64,000 nucleotides of DNA from Sulfitobacter sp. F26204. GTDB taxonomy: Bacteria; Pseudomonadota; Alphaproteobacteria; Rhodobacterales; Rhodobacteraceae. Location of the stretch: assembly GCF_026410305.1 (NCBI RefSeq), contig NZ_JAPMLQ010000004.1, positions 124,001 to 188,000 on the forward strand, written 5' to 3'. Position numbers and translations under genes: made by a program. Of the stretch, positions 54,017 through 64,000 are shown in pieces; within the stretch, counting starts at the first letter, position 1; each line of letters begins with the position of its first letter. The notes below the pieces were generated by a model that saw only the letters and a program-made list of their open reading frames with translations, searched no databases and was not told the DNA's origin.

Positions 54017-55056
54017 TGCTGCTGGTATTGGTCTTGTTGGGCGCGATCTGGTTCGGCGGCGACAAGATGGGGATTGCCCGCGAAACCAGACTGTCGATTC
54101 TGGGGTTGGTCTTCATAGCAGTATTGGGGCTCCAGATACTTTTGCCAGAAACCAACCCGTTGCGCCAGGCGACCGGAGGCAGTGCAGGCCTTTGGCTTGT
54201 TCTTGGCGGATTTTCGGCCTTGTTCTGGATCTATCGTCGCGGCCTCTTGCATCTGCGTGCGCGTGCATCCGCATATGGCCCAGAAGACGAAAAAAAGCCA
54301 ATGACTTTCAGCGATACAGAATTGAAACGCTACGCACGCCACATAGTCTTGCGCGAGATTGGCGGCAGCGGGCAGAAAGCAATGAAGAATGCGAAGGTGC
54401 TGGTCATTGGTGCCGGCGGTCTGGGTGCGCCTGCCTTGCAATATCTGGCAGCGGCCGGAGTCGGCACACTTGGGGTGGTCGATGATGATGTGGTGGAAAA
54501 CACCAACCTGCATCGGCAGGTCATCCACATTGACGCGAACATTGGCATGCCCAAGGTGTTCTCTGCACAGGCACAAATCGAGGCACAAAACCCCTTTGTC
54601 ACCGTGCGCCCCTATCACCGCCGATTGAGCATTGAGATAGCTGAGGAATTGATCGCTGAATATGATCTGGTTCTTGATGGCACTGATAATTTCGAAACCC
54701 GATACTTGGTCAATGCGGCCTGTGTCGCCACTGCAAAACCACTTGTTTCCGGTGCGCTCAGTCAATGGGAGGGACAGATTTCGGTCTTTGACCCTGCAAG
54801 GGGTGCCCCTTGTTATCAGTGTATTTTTCCGCAGGTACCTGACGCAAATCTCGCCCCAAGTTGCGCCGAAGCAGGTGTGATCGGGCCGCTGCCCGGGGTT
54901 GTTGGATCAATGATGGCGATTGAAGCGATCAAGGTAATCACCGGCGCAGGCAGTTCTGCACGGGGCAAAATGCTCATCTATGATGCGCTCTACGGCGAAA
55001 ACCGTACCATTCAGATCGCGCGTCGCTCTGATTGTCCCACCTGTGGCACGATCTGA
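54016..55056 (+). CDS. MoeB/ThiF-type adenylyltransferase with N-terminal membrane helices
   Basis: 346 aa. Residues from about 95 on are an E1-like enzyme of the MoeB/ThiF/HesA family: LKRYARHIVLREIGGSGQKAM, VLVIGAGGLGAPALQYLAAAGVGTLGVVDDDVVENTNLHRQVIH (ATP and Arg sites), LVLDGTDNFETRYLVNAAC, and zinc cysteines CYQC and CPTC. It probably adenylates a ubiquitin-like sulfur-carrier such as MoaD or ThiS. The first about 80 residues form two or three hydrophobic helices not found in standard MoeB, so the enzyme may be membrane-attached. It begins at the dut stop. Confidence 0.87.
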   Translation: MLLVLVLLGAIWFGGDKMGIARETRLSILGLVFIAVLGLQILLPETNPLRQATGGSAGLWLVLGGFSALFWIYRRGLLHLRARASAYGPEDEKKPMTFSDTELKRYARHIVLREIGGSGQKAMKNAKVLVIGAGGLGAPALQYLAAAGVGTLGVVDDDVVENTNLHRQVIHIDANIGMPKVFSAQAQIEAQNPFVTVRPYHRRLSIEIAEELIAEYDLVLDGTDNFETRYLVNAACVATAKPLVSGALSQWEGQISVFDPARGAPCYQCIFPQVPDANLAPSCAEAGVIGPLPGVVGSMMAIEAIKVITGAGSSARGKMLIYDALYGENRTIQIARRSDCPTCGTI

Positions 55057-55133
55057 CCTAAACGGGCCAAATCGCTGCGATGCAATTGCAACCTGTTTCG
55101 TGCAGGCATAGCTTCGCGGCAAAGGAGACATCA

Positions 55134-57146
55134 ATGACAAATCCCCTGCTTGCCGACTGGAATACACCGTTTCAAATTGCACCGTTTGATCTGATTTCAG
55201 ATGATGATTTTGCACCTGCTCTGGAAGAAGCGTTTGCACAGCATAACAGTGAAATTGAAGCAATCGCGCAGAACACGGATGCACCAACTTTCGCCAATAC
55301 GATCGAAGCTCTGGAAGCGGCTGGCAGTGCCTTGGAAAAGGTATTGTCTGTGTTTTTTACCGTTGCAGGGGCAGACAGCAATCCCGCGCGCGAAGACTTG
55401 CAACGCGCCTTTTCCCCCAGGTTGGCCGCTCACTTCGCGGAAATTTCGAGCAACAAAGCATTGTTTCAACGTGTGGCCGCGGTTTGGGAACAGCGAGACT
55501 CCCTGAACCTGAGCGATGAACAGGCCCGCGTCTTGATGCTGGAACACCGTGGGTTCATACGGGCAGGGGCGGCACTGTCCGGCCCGCAGGAAACCCGTAT
55601 GAAAGAGATCAAGGGGCGGCTTGCCGTACTTGGAACGCAATTCACCCAAAACCTGCTGGCGGATGAACGCAACTGGTTCTTGGAACTGGCTGAGGATGAT
55701 CTCGAAGGATTGCCGGATTTCGTCATTGATGCGGCACGCGCGGCGGGGGCGGAAAAGGATGTTGATCGACCGGTAGTGACCCTGTCACGGTCCTTGATTA
55801 CACCGTTCCTGCAAAGCTCATCGCGTCGTGAGTTGCGCAAGAAAGCATTTCTCGCCTCGGAAGCACGCGGGGCAAATGGTGGCGAAACTGACAACCGGGC
55901 TATCGCTGCCGAAATTTTGGCGCTGCGCGAAGAACGCGCCAATTTGTTGGGGTACGACACCTTTGCTGCCTACAAACTTGAAACCGAAATGGCCAAGACC
56001 CCCGAGGCGGTTCGTAAGTTGTTGATGGATGTCTGGGAACCGGCCAGACGTCAGGCGAACAAGGACGCCGAGGTGTTGACCGCGATGATGCGCAATGATG
56101 GCGTGAACGATGATCTGGCCCCCTGGGACTGGCACTATTACACAGAGAAGCGCCGTAAGGTTGAACATGATTTGGACGAAGCAGCCTTAAAGCCTTATTT
56201 CCAGTTGGAGCGCATGATTGAGGCTGCCTTTGACTGTGCCACGCGTCTGTTCGGGCTGGAGTTCAAGACCCTGGACGTGCCGCTGTATCATCCGGACTGC
56301 CGCGCCTGGGAAGTCACCCGCGACGGCAAGCATGTAGCGGTGTTCATTGGCGATTATTTCGCCCGCGGTTCCAAACGTTCGGGCGCGTGGTGTTCAGCGA
56401 TGCGCGCGCAGGCGAAGTTCCCCAAGGATCAAACGCCAATTGTCATCAACGTATGCAATTTTGCCAAGGCCGACCCTGCGTTGTTGTCCTACAACGATGC
56501 CCGCACCTTGTTTCACGAATTTGGCCATGCGCTGCACCAGATGTTGTCAAATGTGACCTACGAAAGTGTGTCGGGGACCTCGGTGGCTCGTGATTTTGTT
56601 GAATTGCCCAGCCAGCTTTTCGAACATTGGCTGGAAGTGCCCGAAGTGCTGCACAAATTTGCGACGCATGCCAAAACGGGTAAAGCAATGCCACAAGAGA
56701 TGCTTGATAAGGTACTGGGTGCTGCAACCTTTGATATGGGTTTCCAGACCGTGGAATACGTGGCCTCTGCCTTGGTCGATCTGGCGTTTCATGACGGCCC
56801 TGCCGTGGTTGACCCTATGGCGAAACAGGCCGAGGTCCTGGCCGGGCTCGGTATGCCTGAAGCCATCCGCATGCGCCACGCTACACCACATTTCGCCCAT
56901 GTCTTTGCGGGGGATGGATATTCCAGTGCCTATTACAGCTATATGTGGTCCGAGGTGATGGATGCGGATGCATTCGATGCATTCAAGGAAGCCGGAAGCC
57001 CCTTTGATGCAGAGCGTGCCAAGGCGTTGGAAACCCATATCCTTTCGAAAGGTGGATCGCAGGATGCAGCCGAACTTTACGTCGCATTCAGAGGCAGGTT
57101 GCCGGGGGTCGAGGCTTTGTTGAAAGGGCGCGGTCTGGCGGCCTAA
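55134..57146 (+). CDS. M3 family oligopeptidase (dipeptidyl carboxypeptidase/oligopeptidase A type)
   Basis: 670 aa zinc metallopeptidase. The HEFGH zinc motif is in ARTLFHEFGHALHQML with the third ligand Glu in the following ARDFVELPSQLFEHW. It has no signal peptide, so it cleaves short peptides in the cytoplasm. AAAGGAG 5 bp before ATG 55134 sets the start. Its stop overlaps that of the convergent GhrA-like gene by 4 bp. Confidence 0.93.
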   Translation: MTNPLLADWNTPFQIAPFDLISDDDFAPALEEAFAQHNSEIEAIAQNTDAPTFANTIEALEAAGSALEKVLSVFFTVAGADSNPAREDLQRAFSPRLAAHFAEISSNKALFQRVAAVWEQRDSLNLSDEQARVLMLEHRGFIRAGAALSGPQETRMKEIKGRLAVLGTQFTQNLLADERNWFLELAEDDLEGLPDFVIDAARAAGAEKDVDRPVVTLSRSLITPFLQSSSRRELRKKAFLASEARGANGGETDNRAIAAEILALREERANLLGYDTFAAYKLETEMAKTPEAVRKLLMDVWEPARRQANKDAEVLTAMMRNDGVNDDLAPWDWHYYTEKRRKVEHDLDEAALKPYFQLERMIEAAFDCATRLFGLEFKTLDVPLYHPDCRAWEVTRDGKHVAVFIGDYFARGSKRSGAWCSAMRAQAKFPKDQTPIVINVCNFAKADPALLSYNDARTLFHEFGHALHQMLSNVTYESVSGTSVARDFVELPSQLFEHWLEVPEVLHKFATHAKTGKAMPQEMLDKVLGAATFDMGFQTVEYVASALVDLAFHDGPAVVDPMAKQAEVLAGLGMPEAIRMRHATPHFAHVFAGDGYSSAYYSYMWSEVMDADAFDAFKEAGSPFDAERAKALETHILSKGGSQDAAELYVAFRGRLPGVEALLKGRGLAA

Positions 57147-58075
57147 TATCCCAACTCACGATTCACAAGGTTGAGAAATGGCTCACCCGCTTCGCCGCGT
57201 CGGATGTTTTCCACAACAGCTTCACTGGCTGTTGTGGCACGCGTTTCGGCGGCAATATGCGGTGTCACGGTTACCTTGGGGTGCGCCCAATAGGGATTGT
57301 CTGTGGGCAATGGCTCGACCCGGAATACATCCAGCGTTGCATGGGAAATGTGACCGGTATCCAATGCGGCAAGCAAGGCGTCATCATCAATCAACGGCCC
57401 GCGGCCAGGGTTGATGATAAACGCACCTTTTGGCATCATGGCGAGGGTTTCGGCGTTCAGCGTATTTTCCGTTTCCGGTGTCTTAGGCAGTAACAAAACC
57501 GCAATTTCTGCAAGCGCCAGCGCTTGTTTCAAACCCTCTTGCCCAAACAGACATTGTACACTTTCGACAGTTTTTTCGCTGCGTGACCAGCCTGCCACGC
57601 GAAACCCGATGCCAAGAAGCATCTGTGCCACCGCTGTCCCCAATGCGCCGAGACCCAGTATCACCACCTGACGCTGATGTGCCAAGGGCGGGATGCGCGG
57701 GGCCCATTTGGCATCGTTGCGGGTAATGTCCGTATCAATTCCCAGATGATAACGCATCACATGCCCTGTCACCCATTCTGCCATCCCCTGGGTCAGGCCG
57801 GGATCAACCATTCGAGCAAGCGGAACCTTGAGGGTATCGTTGCCGACGATCCCTTCGACTCCGGCCCATAGATTCAAAACCGCTTTGGCACGGGTATAGG
57901 GCGTGAAATCCTGCAAGGTACTGTTGGGCGCATAGACGATATAATCGACTTCTTCCGCAGGTATCTGCGGTGCCAGATGCGCTGTGATGCCCGCCTTTGC
58001 CAAGGCTTCCTTCAAGGGACGTTCATAGGTTTCCCAGCGTTCGGGGCGGGCGGCAAAAAGGATGTTCAGGGGCAT
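57143..58075 (-). CDS. glyoxylate/hydroxypyruvate reductase (GhrA-like D-2-hydroxyacid dehydrogenase)
   Basis: 310 aa, NAD(P)H-dependent. The cofactor fold reads VVILGLGALGTAVAQMLLGIGFRVAGWSRSEK (the Arg/Ser after the second strand suggests NADPH), the catalytic Arg is in INPGRGPLI, Glu in LDVFRVEPLP, and His in TPHIAAET. It belongs to the GhrA group, which reduces glyoxylate and hydroxypyruvate. It starts 3 bp after the rodA stop, so it is the last gene of the elongasome operon. Confidence 0.9.
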   Translation of the reverse strand: MPLNILFAARPERWETYERPLKEALAKAGITAHLAPQIPAEEVDYIVYAPNSTLQDFTPYTRAKAVLNLWAGVEGIVGNDTLKVPLARMVDPGLTQGMAEWVTGHVMRYHLGIDTDITRNDAKWAPRIPPLAHQRQVVILGLGALGTAVAQMLLGIGFRVAGWSRSEKTVESVQCLFGQEGLKQALALAEIAVLLLPKTPETENTLNAETLAMMPKGAFIINPGRGPLIDDDALLAALDTGHISHATLDVFRVEPLPTDNPYWAHPKVTVTPHIAAETRATTASEAVVENIRRGEAGEPFLNLVNRELGY

Positions 58076-58078
58076 TGG

Positions 58079-59218
58079 CTACCTCGGTCTGTGGACATGG
58101 GCGGATTGGACAAGGCCGAAAGCAAGCAAAAGCACGAGCATCGCAGAGCCACCATAGCTGACAAGGGGCAGAGGAACACCGACAACAGGGGCCATTCCCA
58201 TGACCATCGACATGTTTACCGCGAAATACAGGAAAAAGTTCAGTGCAATGCCCAGCGTCAGAAGCGAGGAAAACCGGTCCTTGTTCCGGATTGCCGTGAC
58301 CACACAAAAGAGAATGATCAACGCATATATCCCCAGCAGGGAAATGGCCCCGACAAAGCCGAATTCCTCGGCCAGCGTGGTAAAGATGAAATCGGTGTGT
58401 TTCTCGGGTAGAAAATTCAACCGTGATTGCGTTCCCTGCATGAAACCGCGCCCCGTCCAGCCACCGGACCCCAGCGCAATCTTTGATTGTGTGATGTGAT
58501 ACCCGGCACCCAAAGGTTCGGCGGCAGGATCAAGGAAGGTATCAATCCGTCGGTATTGATAGTTGTTCAACAACTGCCAGCTTGTCCCGCGTGATTGAAA
58601 CACGGCCGTTACCAGCCCTACTCCCGCGGCGATAACGACCGCGAAATAGGCCCAGTGCACGCCTGCCAGAAACATCAGCCCCGCACCGGCTGTCAGCAAC
58701 AGGATCGAGGTGCCGAGGTCGGGCTGTTCCAGCACCAGTGCAGTGGGCAGAAAAATGATGAGAACAGGCAGCAATACCCAGAACGGACGCGAGACTTTTT
58801 TCGCAGGCAGCCAATCGTAATAGGCAGCCAGAAACATCACCAGTGTGATTTTCATCAGCTCTGACGGCTGTAGATCCATGAACCCAAGATCAAGCCAGCG
58901 TTGCGATCCCTTGCGCGCCTCCCCGATCAACGCCACCAAGACCAGGAGGATCAAGGAGACGCCATAAGCGACGCCAGACAGGTTGCGCCAGAACCAGATC
59001 GGCACCATAGCAACGGCCATCATGATCGCCAGACCCAGAGCGAAACGTTTCATCTGCGGTTCTGCCCAAGGGGAGAACGATCCCCCGGCGACCGAATAAA
59101 GCATCAGGAATCCGATGCCACAGACCGATACCAACAACAACGCCAGAGGCCAGTTGAGGTGCAGGATCTTGCGAAATCCCGTTGGGACAGATTTGACGGT
59201 ATATTCAAGATAGCTCAT
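58079..59218 (-). CDS. rodA: SEDS peptidoglycan glycosyltransferase RodA
   Basis: 379 aa with ten membrane helices of the SEDS family. Family signatures visible are FMDLQPSELMKITLVMFLAAYYDW, LVLEQPDLGTSILLLTAG (containing the catalytic Asp), and GVPLPLVSYGGSAMLV. Polymerises glycan strands together with PBP2 in cell elongation. Start overlaps mrdA by ATGA. Confidence 0.95.
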   Translation of the reverse strand: MSYLEYTVKSVPTGFRKILHLNWPLALLLVSVCGIGFLMLYSVAGGSFSPWAEPQMKRFALGLAIMMAVAMVPIWFWRNLSGVAYGVSLILLVLVALIGEARKGSQRWLDLGFMDLQPSELMKITLVMFLAAYYDWLPAKKVSRPFWVLLPVLIIFLPTALVLEQPDLGTSILLLTAGAGLMFLAGVHWAYFAVVIAAGVGLVTAVFQSRGTSWQLLNNYQYRRIDTFLDPAAEPLGAGYHITQSKIALGSGGWTGRGFMQGTQSRLNFLPEKHTDFIFTTLAEEFGFVGAISLLGIYALIILFCVVTAIRNKDRFSSLLTLGIALNFFLYFAVNMSMVMGMAPVVGVPLPLVSYGGSAMLVLLLAFGLVQSAHVHRPR

Positions 59219-61158
59219 GCTTGGTCTTTTCCGTCGATCGCTGCCTCTGGCTTGACATCGCGCAAGCGGTTCTGCTGGGTCTTGATACGCGCCCGGTCGC
59301 CTTTTGGATAGGCGCTCAGGCTTGGCTCCCCCCCGGCCAGGGCTTGTAACAGCACATCGCGGGCAATGGGCGCGGCAGCTGTCGACCCTCCGCCGCCATG
59401 TTCCACCAGAACCGAAACCGCATAGCGCGGTTTGTCAAAAGGCGCAAAAGCCACAAAAAGGGCGTGGTCGCGTCTCTCCCATGGGAGATCGGCGTTACTG
59501 GTCACCCCACGTGCACGTTCGGCAGCAGTAATGTTGCGCACCTGGCTGGTGCCGGTCTTTCCGGCCATGCGCCATTCATCTGCAATGATCCTGCTGCGGT
59601 ATCCGGTGCCGCGCCTGTCATTAACAACTTCGTACATGGCACGGCGCATTTTTTGCAGGTTGTTGTCGTTCAGATTGAGCGAGGCACCGGTGCCCAGGGG
59701 TTGTTCGACCCCATCGACGGATTTGATCAACCGTGGCGTGATCATGCGACCTGTGGCAATCCGGGCGGACATCACGGCCAGTTGCAGCGGTGATGCCAGC
59801 ATGAAACCCTGACCGATAGAGGCGTTGACCGTGTCGCCGATTACCCAGTCCGCCCCTCGCGTGACTTTTTTCCAGCTCTTGGTGGGCGTCAGCCCTGAGT
59901 TGACTGAAGAAAGCGCTAATTCGTGCCGGATCCCCAGACCAAAGCGGTTTGCCATGGCAGTGATTTTTTCGATCCCGACCTTCAACGCGAGATCGTAATA
60001 ATAGACATCACAGGATTGTTTGAGTGAATTCCCCAGATCAACCCAACCGTGGCCGGCGCGTTTCCAGCAGTGGAACTTGCGTCCAGCAACCTCAAGATGG
60101 CCGGGACAATAAACGGTGTCATCCGGTCCGATCAACCCTTCTTCAAGTGCTGCCATTGCTGTCATCATCTTGAAGGTCGATCCGGGCGGATAGGCACCCT
60201 GCACCGTCTTGTTCACAAGCGGGCGGTATTTCGAGTTCAGCAGCGGATCATAATTGGCGGAAGAGATTCCACCGATGAACAGATTCGGATCATAGCTGGG
60301 TGCAGAAGCAATCGCGGCCAGATCGCCGTTTTCGCAATCAATGATCACGACAGCGGCGCTTTCATCCGCAAGACGTGCCTGGACATAGCCCTGTAATTTG
60401 GAATCAACGGTCAATTGCAAATCCGCGCCCGATTGCCCCTCGCGTCGGTCCAGTTCGCGCATCACGCGACCTGTGGCGTTGACCTCGACCTGTTTTGTGC
60501 CCGCGGTGCCACGCAAAGCATCCTCGGCGCGGGCTTCGACGTTGATTTTACCGATTTGGAAGCGCGGGATGCGCAGCACCTGATCGGGATTTTCCAACGC
60601 ATCCAGATCTTTTTGGCTGACACGGCCGACACGACCTACCACATGGGCAAAGTCCGACCCGCGTGGATAAACCCGTGTCAGGCCGACCTCCGGTGTGACA
60701 CCGGGCAAGGCGGGGGCGTTCACGCTGACCTTGCTGACCTCATCCCAACTGACGCCTTCAACAATGGTGACAGGCAGGAACGGAGCGGAGCGTTTAAGCT
60801 CTTCCAGGGCACCTTCGTAAGTTTCCAGGTCGATGTCGATCACTTGAGAAAGCCGCGCCATCACAGCATCCACATCTCCCGCATCCTCGCGCACCATGAC
60901 AATGCGATAGGAAGGTATGTTTTCGGCCAGACGCACGCCGTTACGATCAAAGATCTCTCCGCGTGCAGGCGGAATAAGCCGGATGTTGATCCGGTTTTCT
61001 TCGGCGAGCAGACGGAATTGATCGGCTTGATCCACTTGCAGATAGCGCATGCGGGCGCCTAACCCGCCCATAAAGAGCAACTGCGCGCCGCCCAGCAACG
61101 CGGCGCGACGGGTTAACTTGGCATGGCTTGCGTCATTTTCTGCGCGGTTGCGTCTCAT
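59215..61158 (-). CDS. mrdA: penicillin-binding protein 2 (transpeptidase)
   Basis: 647 aa. A single N-terminal membrane helix (about 20-40, GGAQLLFMGGLGARMRYLQV), dimerisation domain, and transpeptidase domain with the nucleophile in YPPGSTFKMMTAMA (SxxK), a SCD region (QSCDVYYYD), and KTGTSQV near the C-terminus. Cross-links peptidoglycan for rod growth in complex with RodA. ATG 61158 with AAGGA 9 bp upstream was chosen over 61197. Confidence 0.95.
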   Translation of the reverse strand: MRRNRAENDASHAKLTRRAALLGGAQLLFMGGLGARMRYLQVDQADQFRLLAEENRINIRLIPPARGEIFDRNGVRLAENIPSYRIVMVREDAGDVDAVMARLSQVIDIDLETYEGALEELKRSAPFLPVTIVEGVSWDEVSKVSVNAPALPGVTPEVGLTRVYPRGSDFAHVVGRVGRVSQKDLDALENPDQVLRIPRFQIGKINVEARAEDALRGTAGTKQVEVNATGRVMRELDRREGQSGADLQLTVDSKLQGYVQARLADESAAVVIIDCENGDLAAIASAPSYDPNLFIGGISSANYDPLLNSKYRPLVNKTVQGAYPPGSTFKMMTAMAALEEGLIGPDDTVYCPGHLEVAGRKFHCWKRAGHGWVDLGNSLKQSCDVYYYDLALKVGIEKITAMANRFGLGIRHELALSSVNSGLTPTKSWKKVTRGADWVIGDTVNASIGQGFMLASPLQLAVMSARIATGRMITPRLIKSVDGVEQPLGTGASLNLNDNNLQKMRRAMYEVVNDRRGTGYRSRIIADEWRMAGKTGTSQVRNITAAERARGVTSNADLPWERRDHALFVAFAPFDKPRYAVSVLVEHGGGGSTAAAPIARDVLLQALAGGEPSLSAYPKGDRARIKTQQNRLRDVKPEAAIDGKDQA

Positions 61159-61171
61159 GCGGTTGCTTCCT

Positions 61172-61711
61172 TCATAGACGCGAACCCAAAGTGTCAAGAT
61201 CGCCGGGCGTCCCCTTGCGTACGCCCATCAACGAATGGGTCACAGCTACGATCATGGGGTAGACAAGCAAACTCAGCGCCAGTTCGGACAGGCTCAGTGA
61301 GAGGCTGGGCAGATCAATCAGCACGATGGCCAGTACAACGCGGTAGCCCAGCGTCACACCAATAATGATCACGCCAACCGTGATCCATTCTGCGGCAAAA
61401 TTCGCATCGCGCAAAGAGCGCGCACGGCTTTTGAGATTTTCGCAGCCGACCAGCGCCAACAAAGCCCAAAGACCTGGTGGACGCTGCAGCAGCAAATCCG
61501 CTAGCAGGAATGCCATGGCCAAGACCAGCGCGGGCACATAATCCGGGCGGCGCATGCTCCAGGCCAAAGCAAAACAGAACAGGATGTCGGGGCCGGCCCA
61601 ACGGCGCGGAACCGTTTCAAGCGGCAGGAGATGGAAGAACAGGATCAACAGTGTCAGCAGCAAAAAGGACGCCCGCATCAACCAGACTCGGGTTTGTGAC
61701 AGATCATTCAT
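61172..61711 (-). CDS. mreD: rod shape-determining protein MreD
   Basis: 179 aa, five or six membrane helices, no further domain. The family is poorly conserved and the assignment relies on the position between mreC and mrdA and on size and hydrophobicity. Overlaps mreC by ATGA. Confidence 0.88.
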   Translation of the reverse strand: MNDLSQTRVWLMRASFLLLTLLILFFHLLPLETVPRRWAGPDILFCFALAWSMRRPDYVPALVLAMAFLLADLLLQRPPGLWALLALVGCENLKSRARSLRDANFAAEWITVGVIIIGVTLGYRVVLAIVLIDLPSLSLSLSELALSLLVYPMIVAVTHSLMGVRKGTPGDLDTLGSRL

Positions 61712-62604
61712 TCTGTCGCCACCTCTGCTGAGTCGTTCAAAGGGCCTGTCGGAGTGATCACCCGTGCAGTGTCCGTCACGCTTTCCGTTCCATAGTGACG
61801 CAGTACCCGCAGAAATTCGAGCCGTTCGTAATCCGCCGCCAGACGCACCCGAAGACGTCCGCCGGGATCTGCCGCAACCTGTCCGATCAACAATCCAGCA
61901 GGGAAAACCCCGCCATCGCCCGAACTGATTACACGGTCACCGGGGCGGATCAGGTCGGGGTTTTCCAGAAAATCGATGGGCGGTGCGATAGAGTTGTCAC
62001 CTGCCACGATCGCCCTTTGTCCCGAAGGCTGGATCGTTGCGGGAATCCGGCTGGTCGCGTCGGTTAACAGGATTACCCGTGACGTATTTTCTGCCACGCC
62101 CGAGATGCGTCCGACGAGCCCGATACCGTCCATCGTTGCCCAGCCATCGACCAGTCCATCCCGCGCCCCGACGTTCAGCAGGACCGATTGACGAAAGGGT
62201 GACCCACTGTCCGCCAGCACCACACCGGTGATAAAGGTCAGCCGAGGATCGAGCCTTACCTTGTTGAGGTCCAACAATCGTGCATTTTCCTGTTCCAGTT
62301 GCAGGGCGGCTTCTTTCCATGCCTGCATCTGACGCAGTTCACTGCGCAGCTCCTGGTTTTGCTCGACCAGACGTTGATAGGATTGGAAATCACGCAGCAG
62401 ATTGACCGTACCGGTCACAGGAGCCATCGCCCAATCGAGGTTGGGTACCAGCGTGTCGGTGATTTGGGCGCGAAACCGCTCTACCCGTGGACTGTCGATG
62501 CGCCAAAGCAAAAACACGGCGGCCAGCAGCAGGAATAATACAGCCAGCAGTAACCGGCGTAACGGCCCGGTGTAGTCACCTGAATTTGAACGATCGCTTG
62601 CCAT
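61708..62604 (-). CDS. mreC: rod shape-determining protein MreC
   Basis: 298 aa. One N-terminal membrane helix (about 15-36), a coiled coil (SYQRLVEQNQELRSELRQM...LEQENARLLDLNKV, about 70-110), then a periplasmic double beta-barrel with VVLADSGSPFRQSVLLNVGARDGLVDGWATMDGIGLVGRISGV. It links MreB filaments to PBP2. 51 bp after mreB. Confidence 0.94.
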   Translation of the reverse strand: MASDRSNSGDYTGPLRRLLLAVLFLLLAAVFLLWRIDSPRVERFRAQITDTLVPNLDWAMAPVTGTVNLLRDFQSYQRLVEQNQELRSELRQMQAWKEAALQLEQENARLLDLNKVRLDPRLTFITGVVLADSGSPFRQSVLLNVGARDGLVDGWATMDGIGLVGRISGVAENTSRVILLTDATSRIPATIQPSGQRAIVAGDNSIAPPIDFLENPDLIRPGDRVISSGDGGVFPAGLLIGQVAADPGGRLRVRLAADYERLEFLRVLRHYGTESVTDTARVITPTGPLNDSAEVATE

Positions 62605-62655
62605 GTCCCATGCGCTCCTGCCCGAACTTGCGGGCTTGCCCTAGTCTAGCAAAAA

Positions 62656-63765
<1,110 letters not shown>

Positions 63766-63872
63766 TTATAGGCATGGGCTGATCCATGTGAAAGGGGCTG
63801 TTTTTCAGGCTTGGGCATCATGCCGCTGATCGGATAAGCTGCGCGAATTATCAATTTCGCGGAGCGATCAAA

Positions 63873-64000
63873 ATGAAAAAAATCCAGAGCCTTGGCGTGC
63901 ATCACATTACGATTACCGGTGCCGACAGACAAACCAGCATAGATTTCTGGGAAGGCCTGCTTGGGATGCCCTTTGTCTTCGAACAACCAAATTTGGATGA
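63873..64000 (+). CDS. VOC-family (glyoxalase/dioxygenase-like) protein, 3' end outside the window
   Basis: 42 residues before the edge: MKKIQSLGVHHITITGADRQ...DFWEGLLGMPFVFEQPN. The HHITI start and FWEGLLGM match the first half of VOC dioxygenase/ring-cleavage-type proteins. A GGAG site lies upstream of ATG 63873. It is divergent from mreB. Specific function not readable from this piece. Confidence 0.8.
   Translation, partial: MKKIQSLGVHHITITGADRQTSIDFWEGLLGMPFVFEQPNLD

Noticed and set aside
53821..54765. 314-codon minus-strand frame across dut and the MoeB-like gene
   Set aside because: Both plus-strand genes have complete family motifs; the antisense product has no recognisable features.

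Overview
The window looks like a chromosomal segment of a marine alphaproteobacterium of the Rhodobacterales (Roseobacter group). The basis is gene content and order: glnD-murJ-trpS, mreBCD-mrdA-rodA, rsmI-yraN-gshB divergent from an LpoA-like lipoprotein, methylmalonyl-CoA epimerase followed by a DUF1467 protein, an imuA-imuB-dnaE2 SOS cassette behind an alphaproteobacterial LexA box (GAAC-N7-GAAC), and an initiator tRNA with an A-U/G-C/G-C anticodon stem. No species is claimed. Most of the window is core genome; no complete mobile element, CRISPR array, prophage or rRNA operon was seen.

Layout. 0-4 kb: start of a leftward gene (cut by the edge), a class III aminotransferase, and a CHASE-domain histidine kinase followed by a single-domain response regulator. 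4.3-6.7 kb: a periplasmic caspase-like protein and two small secreted proteins, one of which repeats the C-terminal module of the caspase. 7.0 kb: initiator tRNA-fMet with a strong terminator. 7.4-19.0 kb: a tricarboxylate island, with a TcuA-like flavoprotein divergent from an FCD-type GntR regulator, an AbrB-family membrane protein and a solute-binding-like protein without a signal peptide. It also has a leftward tctC-tctAB-prpF operon, a small protein coupled to a D-2-hydroxyacid dehydrogenase, and a TctD/TctE two-component system. 19.1-24.4 kb: the imuA-imuB-dnaE2 mutagenesis cassette. 24.9-26.8 kb: an RTX/DUF4214 exoprotein, followed by about 1 kb without recognisable genes.

27.8-39 kb: aspS, a DUF1800/DUF1501 pair, a small Flp-like peptide, a GNAT acetyltransferase, an orphan response regulator, methylmalonyl-CoA epimerase with DUF1467, an EI24/CysZ-like membrane protein, a nitroreductase, an HDAC-family deacetylase, trpS and a rhomboid-fold protein that appears to have lost its catalytic dyad. 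39-52 kb: murJ, glnD, LpoA-like lipoprotein, rsmI, yraN, gshB, an HSL-type hydrolase, comM, a GST, a CobC-like phosphatase and cobU. 51.8-57.1 kb: coaBC, dut, a MoeB/ThiF-like enzyme with added membrane helices, and an M3 oligopeptidase. 57.1-63.7 kb: the leftward elongasome operon mreB-mreC-mreD-mrdA-rodA followed by a GhrA-like reductase. A VOC-family gene is cut by the right edge.

How the parts work together. TctE/TctD probably sense a tricarboxylate and switch on the TctC/TctAB importer. TcuA, the PrpF-family isomerase and the D-2-hydroxyacid dehydrogenase are plausible enzymes for the imported acid. The GntR regulator has a perfect palindrome between itself and tcuA, and a related GTATAC repeat overlaps a promoter in front of the dehydrogenase unit. 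The window holds several cell-envelope functions (MurJ, LpoA-like, MreBCD-PBP2-RodA) and a possible B12/propionyl-CoA link (epimerase, CobU, CobC-like). All functions are read from sequence motifs and family knowledge only; no search was run.
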